NCBI GenBank assembly: GCA_938017885.1
Contig: CALIJD010000259.1
Span: 1-6,768, forward strand
Length of the DNA stretch: 6,768 bases
From: an uncultured Granulicatella sp.
GTDB lineage: Bacteria; Bacillota; Bacilli; Lactobacillales; Aerococcaceae
Direction: 5' to 3'
The position numbers and the translations under genes were made by a program. Numbering within the stretch: position 1 is the first letter of the stretch; every line of letters begins with the position of its first letter. This document shows, piece after piece, positions 1 through 5,634 of the stretch. The notes beneath the pieces are model-generated. The model searched no databases. It worked only from the letters and a program-made list of their open reading frames with translations, and was not told the origin of the DNA.

Positions 1-1398
1 TTGTCGCTCCACGAAGTCAAAAATTTGTTCCATTTCCTGCTCACGAACCCAAGTCGTCTTGATGGGTTGACGACCACGAGGAATCTCACCGAGGATGGAC
101 GTATCCATTTCCCCGAAAGCCGTAATCGCAAGCGTACGAGGAATCGGTGTCGCTGTCATTTGAAGCACGTTCACTCCCGCTCCTTTTCCAGCGAGTGCCT
201 GACGCTGTTGCACCCCGAAGCGATGTTGCTCGTCAATCACGACAAAAGCTAAGTCTTTAAAAATCACATCTTGTTGGAACAAGGCATGTGTCCCGATTAC
301 AAGATTTGCCTCCCCACTCTCAATCGTTGCGAGTAACTCTTTTCGCTTCTTCTGCGAACGATTCATACTTCCGGTTAACAACACTGCTTCCAAAGATGTC
401 CCCTGAATTAATTTTTCAATCGTCAGCATATGTTGTTCCGCTAGAATTTCTGTTGGAACCATGAGGGCTGCTTGCTTTCCTGTTAGAGCCGTTGCGACCA
501 TGGCAATCGTCGCCACAATCGTCTTCCCACTTCCTACATCCCCTTGCAAGAGACGATTCATCTCATAAGGCGCACGCAAGTCAAAGCAAATCTCATTCAC
601 GACTTTCTTTTGCCCATCTGTGAGTTCAAACGGCAATGTCTGAATAAAGGCCTTCAACGCTGCATTATCATACAGCACCGCTTGCCCTTTTGTTTGCTGG
701 TGGCGCTTCTGACGCATCCATTGCAAGCGCAGTTGATATAAGAAGAGCTCCTGGTAGACGAGCTGATATTGCGCACTCTGTCTTTCCAGTTCATCTTTTG
801 GAAAATGCATTGCCCGTACAGCATCTCTATGCCCCATCAAGTGGTGTGACGCCGTCAACGATTTGGGCAATACTTCTGGAATTTTATCTTCAAAACGATC
901 CATCGCCGTTTGAACGAGTTTGATAATCGTTGCCTGTTTCAACGATTTATTCGTACGATAAACCGCCTCGACTTGATCTCCTTCTTCGTCCTCAACATTT
1001 CGGTTCGATAAGATTTTCATCCCCATCAAGGTAGAACGCTTTGCATCCCATTTCCCGTAGATGGCAATCTCTTCACCTTGAACAATTTTATCTTTTAAAT
1101 ACGGCTGATTAAAGAATGCAACTTGGATGACTTGTTGGTCAATCGCCATGCGAAACGCCAAACGGTTCTTCTTGAAGCCGTAATAGCTCACAACCGGTTG
1201 TGTCGCCACAACCCCTTTTAGTGTGACTTTCTCTTGGTCCATGATGGTATTTACATCACGAATTTGAATATCTTCATAACGAAACGGAAAATGCGTTAAC
1301 AGGTCATAAACTGTTTCGATGCCAAGCTCCGCTAATGGCTCTAATCGTTTTGGTCCAACGCCTGGTAAGACTTGCACACTTTGAAAGACTTCACTCAT
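1..1398 (-). CDS. recG: ATP-dependent DNA helicase RecG, N-terminal two thirds (partial)
   Basis: RecG is a superfamily 2 helicase that remodels stalled replication forks and branch-migrates Holliday junctions. I translated this frame by hand: 466 codons from an ATG at 1398 to the window edge, open throughout, with no stop reached. Full-length RecG is roughly 680 residues, so about the last third (helicase motifs IV-VI) lies outside. Visible features are an N-terminal LPGVGPKRL segment (residues 11-19), an OB-fold wedge region at about 55-135, Walker A GDVGSGKT at 286-293, the DEQHRFG motif II at 389-395 (the DEQH form typical of RecG) and TATPIPRT (motif III) at 415-422. An AAAGGA ribosome binding site lies about 9-10 bases upstream of the ATG, which supports this start. 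The gene has its own candidate promoter beside a large palindrome and is not in an operon with the radA group. Identification is from motifs and is secure. Confidence 0.96.
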   Translation of the reverse strand, partial: MSEVFQSVQVLPGVGPKRLEPLAELGIETVYDLLTHFPFRYEDIQIRDVNTIMDQEKVTLKGVVATQPVVSYYGFKKNRLAFRMAIDQQVIQVAFFNQPYLKDKIVQGEEIAIYGKWDAKRSTLMGMKILSNRNVEDEEGDQVEAVYRTNKSLKQATIIKLVQTAMDRFEDKIPEVLPKSLTASHHLMGHRDAVRAMHFPKDELERQSAQYQLVYQELFLYQLRLQWMRQKRHQQTKGQAVLYDNAALKAFIQTLPFELTDGQKKVVNEICFDLRAPYEMNRLLQGDVGSGKTIVATIAMVATALTGKQAALMVPTEILAEQHMLTIEKLIQGTSLEAVLLTGSMNRSQKKRKELLATIESGEANLVIGTHALFQQDVIFKDLAFVVIDEQHRFGVQQRQALAGKGAGVNVLQMTATPIPRTLAITAFGEMDTSILGEIPRGRQPIKTTWVREQEMEQIFDFVERQ

Positions 1399-1424
1399 CC
1401 AATCACATCCTTTCTACTTTAATA

Positions 1425-1454
1425 AGTGTAATTCAAGTTCCGTTTAATCGTCAA
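1425..1454 (-). promoter_or_regulatory. candidate sigma-A promoter of recG
   Basis: On the minus strand, TTGACG (1454-1449, 5 of 6 matches to the -35 consensus) is followed after 18 bases by TACACT (1430-1425, 4 of 6 matches to the -10 consensus). Transcription would begin near 1418, giving a leader of about 20 bases that contains the ribosome binding site. The -35 hexamer overlaps the outer terminus of the large palindrome that starts at 1451, so the repeat may supply half of this promoter. Prediction only. Confidence 0.5.
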
Positions 1455-1724
1455 GGGGAAGGAAAATGAGGGAGGAGTTAAGAAATTGTGCTAAATATTC
1501 CTTTCATCCTTTCGGATATCTTCATATTCGCGTGAATAGCTGTACCGGAAGGAGCCTACTGTCTCCTTTCCTCTCAAGCCTCAAACTGATACTAGGAAAT
1601 TCTTTCCAAGTATCAGTAATTCGCATCGAGTACGATCGCTATTCAAGCGAATATAGAATCCGAAAGGCTTCCCAGGAATATTTCAAGGTACTTCCCTCCC
1701 TCATTTTCCTTCCTCTCTCCTTGA
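1451..1724. repeat. 274-bp imperfect palindrome with two apical hairpins
   Basis: The ends are TCAAGG (1451-1456) and CCTTGA (1719-1724). Paired blocks run inward in order: 1457-1475 with 1695-1713 (19 bp, perfect); 1493-1502 with 1674-1683 (10 bp, perfect); 1508-1517 with 1658-1667 (10 bp, perfect); 1524-1540 with 1638-1654 (16 of 17). At the centre are two separate hairpins: 1547-1554 with 1563-1571 (8 bp plus one bulged T), and 1585-1599 with 1603-1617 (14 of 15, 3-base loop). The overall shape is a long stem capped by a fork. Open frames inside it have no ribosome binding site or recognisable protein content and cross the arms, so I do not call them genes. It could be a miniature inverted-repeat element, a BOX-like repeat or a structured RNA. 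I see no clear target-site duplication at the ends. The arms themselves are read directly from the sequence; the identity is unknown. Confidence 0.85.
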
Positions 1725-1769
1725 ACCCTACAGTGCAGGGTGTTTTAATGTGCCTTCCACTAAGTGCAG
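1705..1769. repeat. direct repeat, copy A (65 bp)
   Basis: It aligns without gaps to 1822-1886 at an offset of 117 bases, with 52 of 65 positions identical by my count. The best conserved core is ACAGTGCAGGG (1730-1740), followed by a GTTTT run and a closing GTGCAG (1764-1769). The unit begins inside the right arm of the 274-bp palindrome and continues past its end, so the two repeat structures overlap. ACCCT (1725-1729) can pair with AGGGT (1737-1741) to present ACAGTGC as a loop. Function unknown. Confidence 0.8.
1721..1749 (+). promoter_or_regulatory. weak candidate outward promoter at right end of palindrome
   Basis: On the plus strand, TTGAAC (1721-1726, 4 of 6) and TTTAAT (1744-1749, 5 of 6) are 17 bases apart, and the first hexamer lies on the palindrome terminus. 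It would drive transcription through the rest of the noncoding region toward the convergent yacL end. The equivalent hexamers in direct-repeat copy B have decayed, so this may be chance in an AT-rich stretch. Confidence 0.25.
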
Positions 1770-1821
1770 GTCTCCCCATCCTCAATCGAGTGAAATCCTA
1801 AAGAATCTTCACTTCTTCAAC

Positions 1822-1886
1822 TTTCCTTTCTCTCTCCTCAACTCTTACAGTGCAGGGAGTTTTGATGTACATTCTACAAGGTGCAG
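1822..1886. repeat. direct repeat, copy B (65 bp)
   Basis: Second copy of the unit at 1705-1769. The ACAGTGCAGGG core (1847-1857) is identical. AACTCTT (1840-1846) can pair with GGGAGTT (1855-1861, including two G-T pairs) around an ACAGTGCA loop. Both copies can therefore show the same loop, although the pairing register differs between them, so this is not clean covariation. A pyrimidine-rich tract on the plus strand precedes both copies. Function unknown. Confidence 0.8.
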
Positions 1887-2113
1887 CTTCTATCTTTCTC
1901 TCATTAAACCTTACCTCACTAGAAACCCTGAGGAGCCCCCACTCCGGTCCCTTTTTCCCATTTGGAGGCGAGTGAAGACTCAGAAGCAAGCGGAATTTAG
2001 AAAGCAGTAGCTGCCCAGCGAAATACACTGATGTGAGCACCAAAACCCACCAGTTACACTTCCTTTTTGTTGAATAGAAATCCTGGAGGATTACGGAGAA
2101 CCATGCGGATTCC
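1887..2113. other. noncoding stretch between repeat clusters, nothing firm
   Basis: This is the remainder of the 883-base gap between recG and yacL that is not covered by the repeats. A minus-strand open frame of 113 codons (2139 to 1798) crosses it, but neither of its first two ATGs has a ribosome binding site, and the frame runs through both a direct-repeat copy and one arm of the downstream inverted repeat. Small stem possibilities such as GGAG/CTCC around 1932-1945 are too weak to name. I see no convincing gene here. Confidence 0.5.
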
Positions 2114-2242
2114 ATAATAACTGTAATGGGGAATTGCATTAAAACGAATAAGAGGGCGTAAGGAATTTATTCCCTACGCCCTCTTTGAGGCTTTAAAGGT
2201 GAGAGACTTCGGCTCGAACCGGTGCCCCATTACAGCGATTAT
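2114..2242. repeat. 129-bp inverted-repeat element folding as a three-way junction; possible structured RNA
   Basis: The outer arms 2114-2131 and 2225-2242 match at 16 of 18 positions; the inner 11 bp (CTGTAATGGGG with CCCCATTACAG) are perfect. Inside are two hairpins. The first pairs 2150-2166 with 2169-2185 (16 of 17). The second pairs 2198-2207 with 2212-2220 and, read as plus-strand RNA, consists of GGU/ACC, a tandem G-A/G-A internal loop (2201-2202 with 2216-2217), GAG/CUC with a bulged A2206, and a C(UUCG)G tetraloop (2208-2211). UUCG loops and tandem G-A pairs are typical of real RNA folds and favour the plus strand as the transcribed one. No coding function is apparent. It could instead be a mobile miniature repeat. 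The inverted arms are certain; the RNA reading is inference. Confidence 0.6.
2150..2185. terminator. strong GC-rich hairpin, possible terminator
   Basis: A 17-position stem with one A-C mismatch and a 2-base loop, with GAGGGCG/CGCCCTC at its base. On the minus strand it is followed by TATTCGTTTT and on the plus strand by TTTGAGG, so the U-tract is modest in both directions. It may back up the yacL terminator or be only a helix of the enclosing element. Confidence 0.35.
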
Positions 2243-2263
2243 AAACAAATCCGCAAGGATTTG
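2241..2263 (-). terminator. intrinsic terminator of the dut-radA-yacL operon
   Basis: On the minus strand a perfect 7-bp stem, CAAATCC with GGATTTG and a 4-base loop (2263 to 2246), is followed by TTTAT (2245-2241). It begins 18 bases after the yacL stop codon. Position and shape fit a Rho-independent terminator, though the stem is short and the T-run brief. Read on the plus strand the loop would be GCAA, a GNRA tetraloop. Confidence 0.6.
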
Positions 2264-2281
2264 AAGTAATCATTTTGCACT

Positions 2282-3406
2282 TTATTGTTTAATTTTCTTT
2301 TGGCTATGCAGCGGTTTGGCGAAAATCATACGACCTGCTGCAGTTTGAAGCGCGCTCGTAACGACCACTTCAATCTCTTCATTCATATAATATTGACCGT
2401 CTTCCACAACAATCATCGTTCCATCATCCAAGTACGCTACCCCTTGCTGACGCTCCGTTCCTTGTTTCACAACGGTAGTCTTCAACGTTTCGCCTGGAAT
2501 CACAACTGGTTTAATGGCTTGGGCTAAAGCATTGATATTAAATACCGGAACATTTTGGAACTCACTTACTTTGTTCAAGTTGAAATCATTGGTGATAATA
2601 ATTCCATCAATAGATTTGGCCAATCGAATTAATTTACGATCGACTTCATTGATATCATCATAATCCCCTTCATAAATTTCTACTTGAATATGCTCTTCTT
2701 TTTGAAGGGCGTTTAAAATATCTAATCCGCGGCGGCCTCTTACACGTTTTAAGCTATCTGCACTATCCGCAATGTATTGAAGTTCGTTTAATACGAATAC
2801 CGGAATCACTAGTACCCCTTCTATAAAACCTGTTTTAGCAATATCGTAAATACGACCATCAATAATGACACTCGTATCGAGCAGTTTATATTTTCTAAAA
2901 TTATCTCCTGCTTTACGCTCTAATACTGGAGACTCTTCTGTTTTTTTCTTACTGACTGTGAAGACTCTTAAAATATCCTCACGACGAGTGGTTCCTACGT
3001 AAAATCCAAGATAACCAAAGATAATGCTAAGAGCAATCGGCAGCGCTTGAGTAATTGCAGGAATTTGCAAATTGGTAAATGGAAGTCCTACAAGCCAAGC
3101 CACTAAAAGTCCAATGAGTGCCCCTATCATCCCGAAAAGTAAATAGCTTACAGATAGTTGACTCACAATTTTTTCAAGTCTACGTATGCCAGCTAAAATC
3201 GGATTAGCAACGAGAAACGCAATACAGAATAGAATAATTGCACCTAATAAAATATTCGTTACTTGAGATGTTAGCCATTCATTTGAAATATTGAACGTTT
3301 GCCATAGACTCGGAAAGTACGTCGCTCCTAAAGATCCTCCGAGCAATACGAAAATGAATTGTAATAATTTTCTTCCGTATGATCGAAATTTTTTGGGTTG
3401 TTCCAT
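2282..3406 (-). CDS. yacL: YacL-family integral membrane protein with PIN and TRAM domains
   Basis: A 374-residue protein. The N-terminal part has four hydrophobic, likely membrane-spanning segments at about 12-32, 49-69, 87-107 and 118-138. A short basic linker leads to a PIN-like domain (about 173-300) that retains the acidic residues expected of metal-dependent PIN nucleases: D177 in LLDTSVIIDGR, E208 in NELQ, D256, and D274 in TNDFN. A TRAM-like beta-rich segment, a putative nucleic-acid-binding domain, covers about 302-362. The family is widespread in Firmicutes next to radA. By domain content it may be a membrane-tethered RNase, but its biological substrate is not established as far as I know. 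The ATG at 3406 has AAGGAGAGG just upstream, and the gene starts 15 bases after the radA stop, so it is the last gene of the dut-radA-yacL operon. In many relatives gltX follows; here a repeat-rich gap follows instead. Confidence 0.92.
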   Translation of the reverse strand: MEQPKKFRSYGRKLLQFIFVLLGGSLGATYFPSLWQTFNISNEWLTSQVTNILLGAIILFCIAFLVANPILAGIRRLEKIVSQLSVSYLLFGMIGALIGLLVAWLVGLPFTNLQIPAITQALPIALSIIFGYLGFYVGTTRREDILRVFTVSKKKTEESPVLERKAGDNFRKYKLLDTSVIIDGRIYDIAKTGFIEGVLVIPVFVLNELQYIADSADSLKRVRGRRGLDILNALQKEEHIQVEIYEGDYDDINEVDRKLIRLAKSIDGIIITNDFNLNKVSEFQNVPVFNINALAQAIKPVVIPGETLKTTVVKQGTERQQGVAYLDDGTMIVVEDGQYYMNEEIEVVVTSALQTAAGRMIFAKPLHSQKKIKQ

Positions 3407-3421
3407 TCAATCCTCTCCTTT

Positions 3422-4807
3422 CTATTTTTCATGATTGAAAGCTTTGTAAATAGCTTCTTTGACAGAAGATACACCGACAACTTCTATATTTTCAGGGATT
3501 TTCCATCCATCTAAGTTGTTTTTTGGAATAAAGACACGTTTGAATCCGAGCTTTTCTGCTTCACGGACACGATCATAGACACGGTTCACTTTTCGAATTT
3601 CACCAGTTAAGCCAATTTCGCCGATAAAGCAATCCCCCATCTGCGTTTCTTTTTCCTTATAGCTTGAAACGATACTCATCGCAATCGCTAGATCGACTGC
3701 AGGTTCGCCCAGTTTCAAGCCGCCTGTTGATTTAAAGTAAGCATCTTGATTTTGCAGTAGAAGACCTGCACGTTTCTCAAGTACCGCCATCAAGAGCGCA
3801 ACACGATTATAGTCCAGACCACTTGTCGTACGACGCGCATTTCCAAAGGCCGTTGGGGACAATAGACATTGCACCTCGGTTAAAATTGGCCTTGTCCCTT
3901 CAAGCGAAACCACAATCGCTGAACCTGTCGCTCCAGCAAGCCGTTCTTCTAAGAAGACTTCCGAAGGATTGGTTACTTCATTCAGCCCTTCTTGATGCAT
4001 TTCGAAGACTCCAATCTCGTTGGTAGATCCGAAACGGTTTTTCACGGAACGAAGCACGCGGAAACTATGATGTTTATCCCCTTCAAAATAAAGAACGGTG
4101 TCCACCATATGTTCCAACATACGAGGTCCGGCCAATGCTCCCTCTTTAGTCACGTGACCCACAATAAAGATAGCAATCTGGTTGAGCTTTGCTAGTCGCA
4201 TCAATGTAGCTGTCGCCTCACGAACATGAGACACACTTCCGGCTACCCCGTTAGCTTGCGGATGTGTCATCGTTTGAATCGAGTCGATAATGACATAGTC
4301 TGGTTTCAAGGCTTCCACTTGCGCAACGATATCTTCTAAGTTTGTCTCCGCATAAATATAAAATCCGTCTGCTTGCATCCCAAGACGCTCCGCACGCATT
4401 TTAATTTGAGACGCACTTTCTTCTCCGGATACATAGAGGACCGTCCCTTGTGTTTGTTGTAATTCACTAGATACTTGTAATAATAAGGTAGATTTCCCAA
4501 TCCCTGGGTCCCCACCAATTAATACGAGAGACCCTGGTACCACACCACCCCCGAGCACACGGTCGAGTTCGCTAATGGACGTTTGTACACGGTTAACGCG
4601 TTCATATGAAACTTGGTCAAGTCGCATCGGTTTTGTTTTATGCGCTTCTTCTGACTGTTGCACTAAGGAAGGACGTTTCGTGTTACTCGTCGTTTCCTTA
4701 AACTCTTCCATCGTGGACCAATTTCCACAGTTTGGACATTTCCCTAAATATTTAGGTGAATTATACCCACATTCTCTACATACAAAACTTGTGGCTGTTT
4801 TTGCCAT
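3422..4807 (-). CDS. radA: DNA repair protein RadA (Sms)
   Basis: A 461-residue RecA-related ATPase of full family length. RadA promotes branch migration and strand-exchange processing during homologous recombination and, in naturally transformable relatives, during transformation. The domains in order are: an N-terminal C4 zinc finger (C10, C13, C24, C27); the ATPase core with Walker [11 protein letters not shown] at 98-107 and Walker [10 protein letters not shown] at 171-179; the RadA signature KNRFG at 256-260; and a C-terminal Lon-protease-like domain from about residue 280 onward, with a [10 protein letters not shown] segment, which is a structural rather than proteolytic part of RadA. 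The ATG at 4807 follows AAAGGAG, which itself overlaps the dut stop region. The 12-base gap to dut and 15-base gap to yacL mark it as the middle gene of an operon. All diagnostic motifs are intact. Confidence 0.97.
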   Translation of the reverse strand: MAKTATSFVCRECGYNSPKYLGKCPNCGNWSTMEEFKETTSNTKRPSLVQQSEEAHKTKPMRLDQVSYERVNRVQTSISELDRVLGGGVVPGSLVLIGGDPGIGKSTLLLQVSSELQQTQGTVLYVSGEESASQIKMRAERLGMQADGFYIYAETNLEDIVAQVEALKPDYVIIDSIQTMTHPQANGVAGSVSHVREATATLMRLAKLNQIAIFIVGHVTKEGALAGPRMLEHMVDTVLYFEGDKHHSFRVLRSVKNRFGSTNEIGVFEMHQEGLNEVTNPSEVFLEERLAGATGSAIVVSLEGTRPILTEVQCLLSPTAFGNARRTTSGLDYNRVALLMAVLEKRAGLLLQNQDAYFKSTGGLKLGEPAVDLAIAMSIVSSYKEKETQMGDCFIGEIGLTGEIRKVNRVYDRVREAEKLGFKRVFIPKNNLDGWKIPENIEVVGVSSVKEAIYKAFNHEK

Positions 4808-4819
4808 ATTGGCTCCTTT

Positions 4820-5383
4820 CTAACGAACGCCAGAAGAACCAAAACCGCCTGTACGTTCATTCATATCATTTTCTTCATCCGTATCTGCTTTTAAGAATGG
4901 TAAGAAAATACCTTGGCCAATACGGTCGCCTTTTTTAATTTCTTTATCAAATAATCCAAAGTTAATTAATTGGAAGTAAATATGTCCTTCGTTATCTGGA
5001 TTATTATAGTAGTCGCTATCGACAACCCCAATTCCATTTGGTAATACTAAAAAGTGTTTGAGTGGATTACTTGAACGGTTCGCAAGTTGTAAATATTCAT
5101 CTTCTTGCATATAAGATTTAATTCCTGTTGGAACAAGAATCGGTTTTAGTACCTTTTGTTCTTTTTGTAATTCTGCCTCAACCGTTTCTTTATCGGTTGT
5201 GTAAATCCATTGTTTTAATTGAGTAGCCGCAAATTTAAAGATCATTTTCCAAATACTTGGCAACACAATATCTTCTGCCGCTTCAAAATCATAACCTGCC
5301 GAATGTTTTGTAGAACGTTTAGGAACATTAATTCCTTTCCCTTCATAAGCAGATATAACTTCAAATCCACGTTTTCTTTCCAT
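4820..5383 (-). CDS. dut: deoxyuridine 5'-triphosphate nucleotidohydrolase (dUTPase)
   Basis: A homotrimeric-type dUTPase that hydrolyses dUTP to dUMP and pyrophosphate, keeping uracil out of DNA and supplying dUMP for dTMP synthesis. The five family motifs are visible: AGYDFEA at 29-35 (motif 1), NRSSNP at 102-107 (motif 2), GVVDSDYYNN at 119-128 (motif 3, with the catalytic Asp and the uracil-site Tyr), GDRIGQGIF at 152-160 (motif 4) and RTGGFGSSG at 177-185 (motif 5, the phosphate-binding arm). At 187 residues it is longer than the usual ~145-150. The extra residues form an insertion at about 43-78 between motif 1 and the VPTGIKSYM strand; I believe related Lactobacillales enzymes carry a similar one. 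The ATG at 5383 has AAAAGGTGATG just upstream. It is the first gene of the dut-radA-yacL operon. Confidence 0.94.
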   Translation of the reverse strand: MERKRGFEVISAYEGKGINVPKRSTKHSAGYDFEAAEDIVLPSIWKMIFKFAATQLKQWIYTTDKETVEAELQKEQKVLKPILVPTGIKSYMQEDEYLQLANRSSNPLKHFLVLPNGIGVVDSDYYNNPDNEGHIYFQLINFGLFDKEIKKGDRIGQGIFLPFLKADTDEENDMNERTGGFGSSGVR

Positions 5384-5417
5384 TTCATCACCTTTTCATT
5401 TAAAGTTTCTACCTCTT

Positions 5418-5446
5418 ATCATAACAAAGTTTTGGAAAGCTTGCAC
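5418..5446 (-). promoter_or_regulatory. candidate sigma-A promoter of the dut-radA-yacL operon
   Basis: On the minus strand the -10 box is TATGAT (5423-5418, 5 of 6). The -35 is a weak GTGCAA (5446-5441, 3 of 6), 17 bases upstream. The predicted start near 5411 leaves a leader of about 27 bases holding the ribosome binding site. The good -10 and correct placement support it; the poor -35 suggests moderate strength or an activator. Confidence 0.5.
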
Positions 5447-5483
5447 TCGTGTTCACTCTTTTTTTGAAAATCCTTACATTCTT

Positions 5484-5495
5484 TATCTTAAGATA
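5484..5495. promoter_or_regulatory. 12-bp perfect palindrome, possible operator
   Basis: TATCTTAAGATA reads identically on both strands. It lies in the divergent dut-msmK intergenic region, about 60-70 bases upstream of the candidate dut promoter elements and about 140 bases upstream of msmK. I cannot match it to a known regulator. A perfect 12-bp palindrome in AT-rich DNA can also arise by chance. Confidence 0.3.
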
Positions 5496-5534
5496 CGGTA
5501 AAAAGAATCCTTCATATCCTATTTTTCGGCAATA

Positions 5535-5563
5535 TGCACAAAAAACAGGATGCTTTTTGTGCA
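5535..5563. promoter_or_regulatory. perfect 10-bp-arm inverted repeat, probable regulatory site or hairpin
   Basis: TGCACAAAAA (5535-5544) and TTTTTGTGCA (5554-5563) are perfect inverse complements separated by 9 bases. The site lies just upstream of the candidate msmK promoter at 5579-5606. Its size and position fit a dimeric regulator's operator. It could also be a weak terminator-like hairpin, but it sits between divergent genes, where no transcript is expected to end. It does not resemble a catabolite-responsive (CcpA) box. Confidence 0.5.
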
Positions 5564-5578
5564 ATGTACCCTATCACT

Positions 5579-5606
5579 TTGCTACTAAAAATCGTAAACT
5601 AATAGT
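5579..5606 (+). promoter_or_regulatory. weak candidate promoter of msmK
   Basis: TTGCTA (5579-5584, 4 of 6) and AATAGT (5601-5606, 4 of 6) are 16 bases apart, which would start transcription near 5613, about 20 bases before the msmK ATG. It is the best pair I could find immediately upstream, but neither box is strong and another start site further upstream is possible. Confidence 0.3.
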
Positions 5607-5634
5607 GTTAAAACAATGACAGGGGGAAATCCTA

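Noticed and set aside
1466..1801. Plus-strand open frame of 111 codons across the large palindrome
   Set aside because: It crosses both arms of the palindrome and copy A of the direct repeat. Its reading is explained by repeat structure, and no protein family is recognisable. A GGAGG-like string lies near its start, but that string is part of the palindrome arm.
1798..2139. Minus-strand open frame of 113 codons in the recG-yacL gap
   Set aside because: No ribosome binding site before either of the first two ATGs; it starts inside an arm of the 2114-2242 element and runs through direct-repeat copy B, and I recognise no domain. Most likely an open frame by chance.
2201..2235. tRNA-like TTCGA motif on the minus strand (GGTTCGAGCC)
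   Set aside because: The bases flanking the TTCGA do not form a 5-bp T-stem, and no acceptor or anticodon arm can be built around it. The bases are better explained by the UUCG hairpin on the other strand.
1399..2281. CRISPR array or retron in the repeat-rich gap
   Set aside because: Only two diverged 65-bp units, no short identical repeats with regular spacers, and no reverse transcriptase or cas gene nearby.
5384..5634. Catabolite-responsive element (CcpA box) upstream of msmK
   Set aside because: I scanned both strands for a WTGNAANCGNWNNCW-like site and found none with the central CG and both half-sites.
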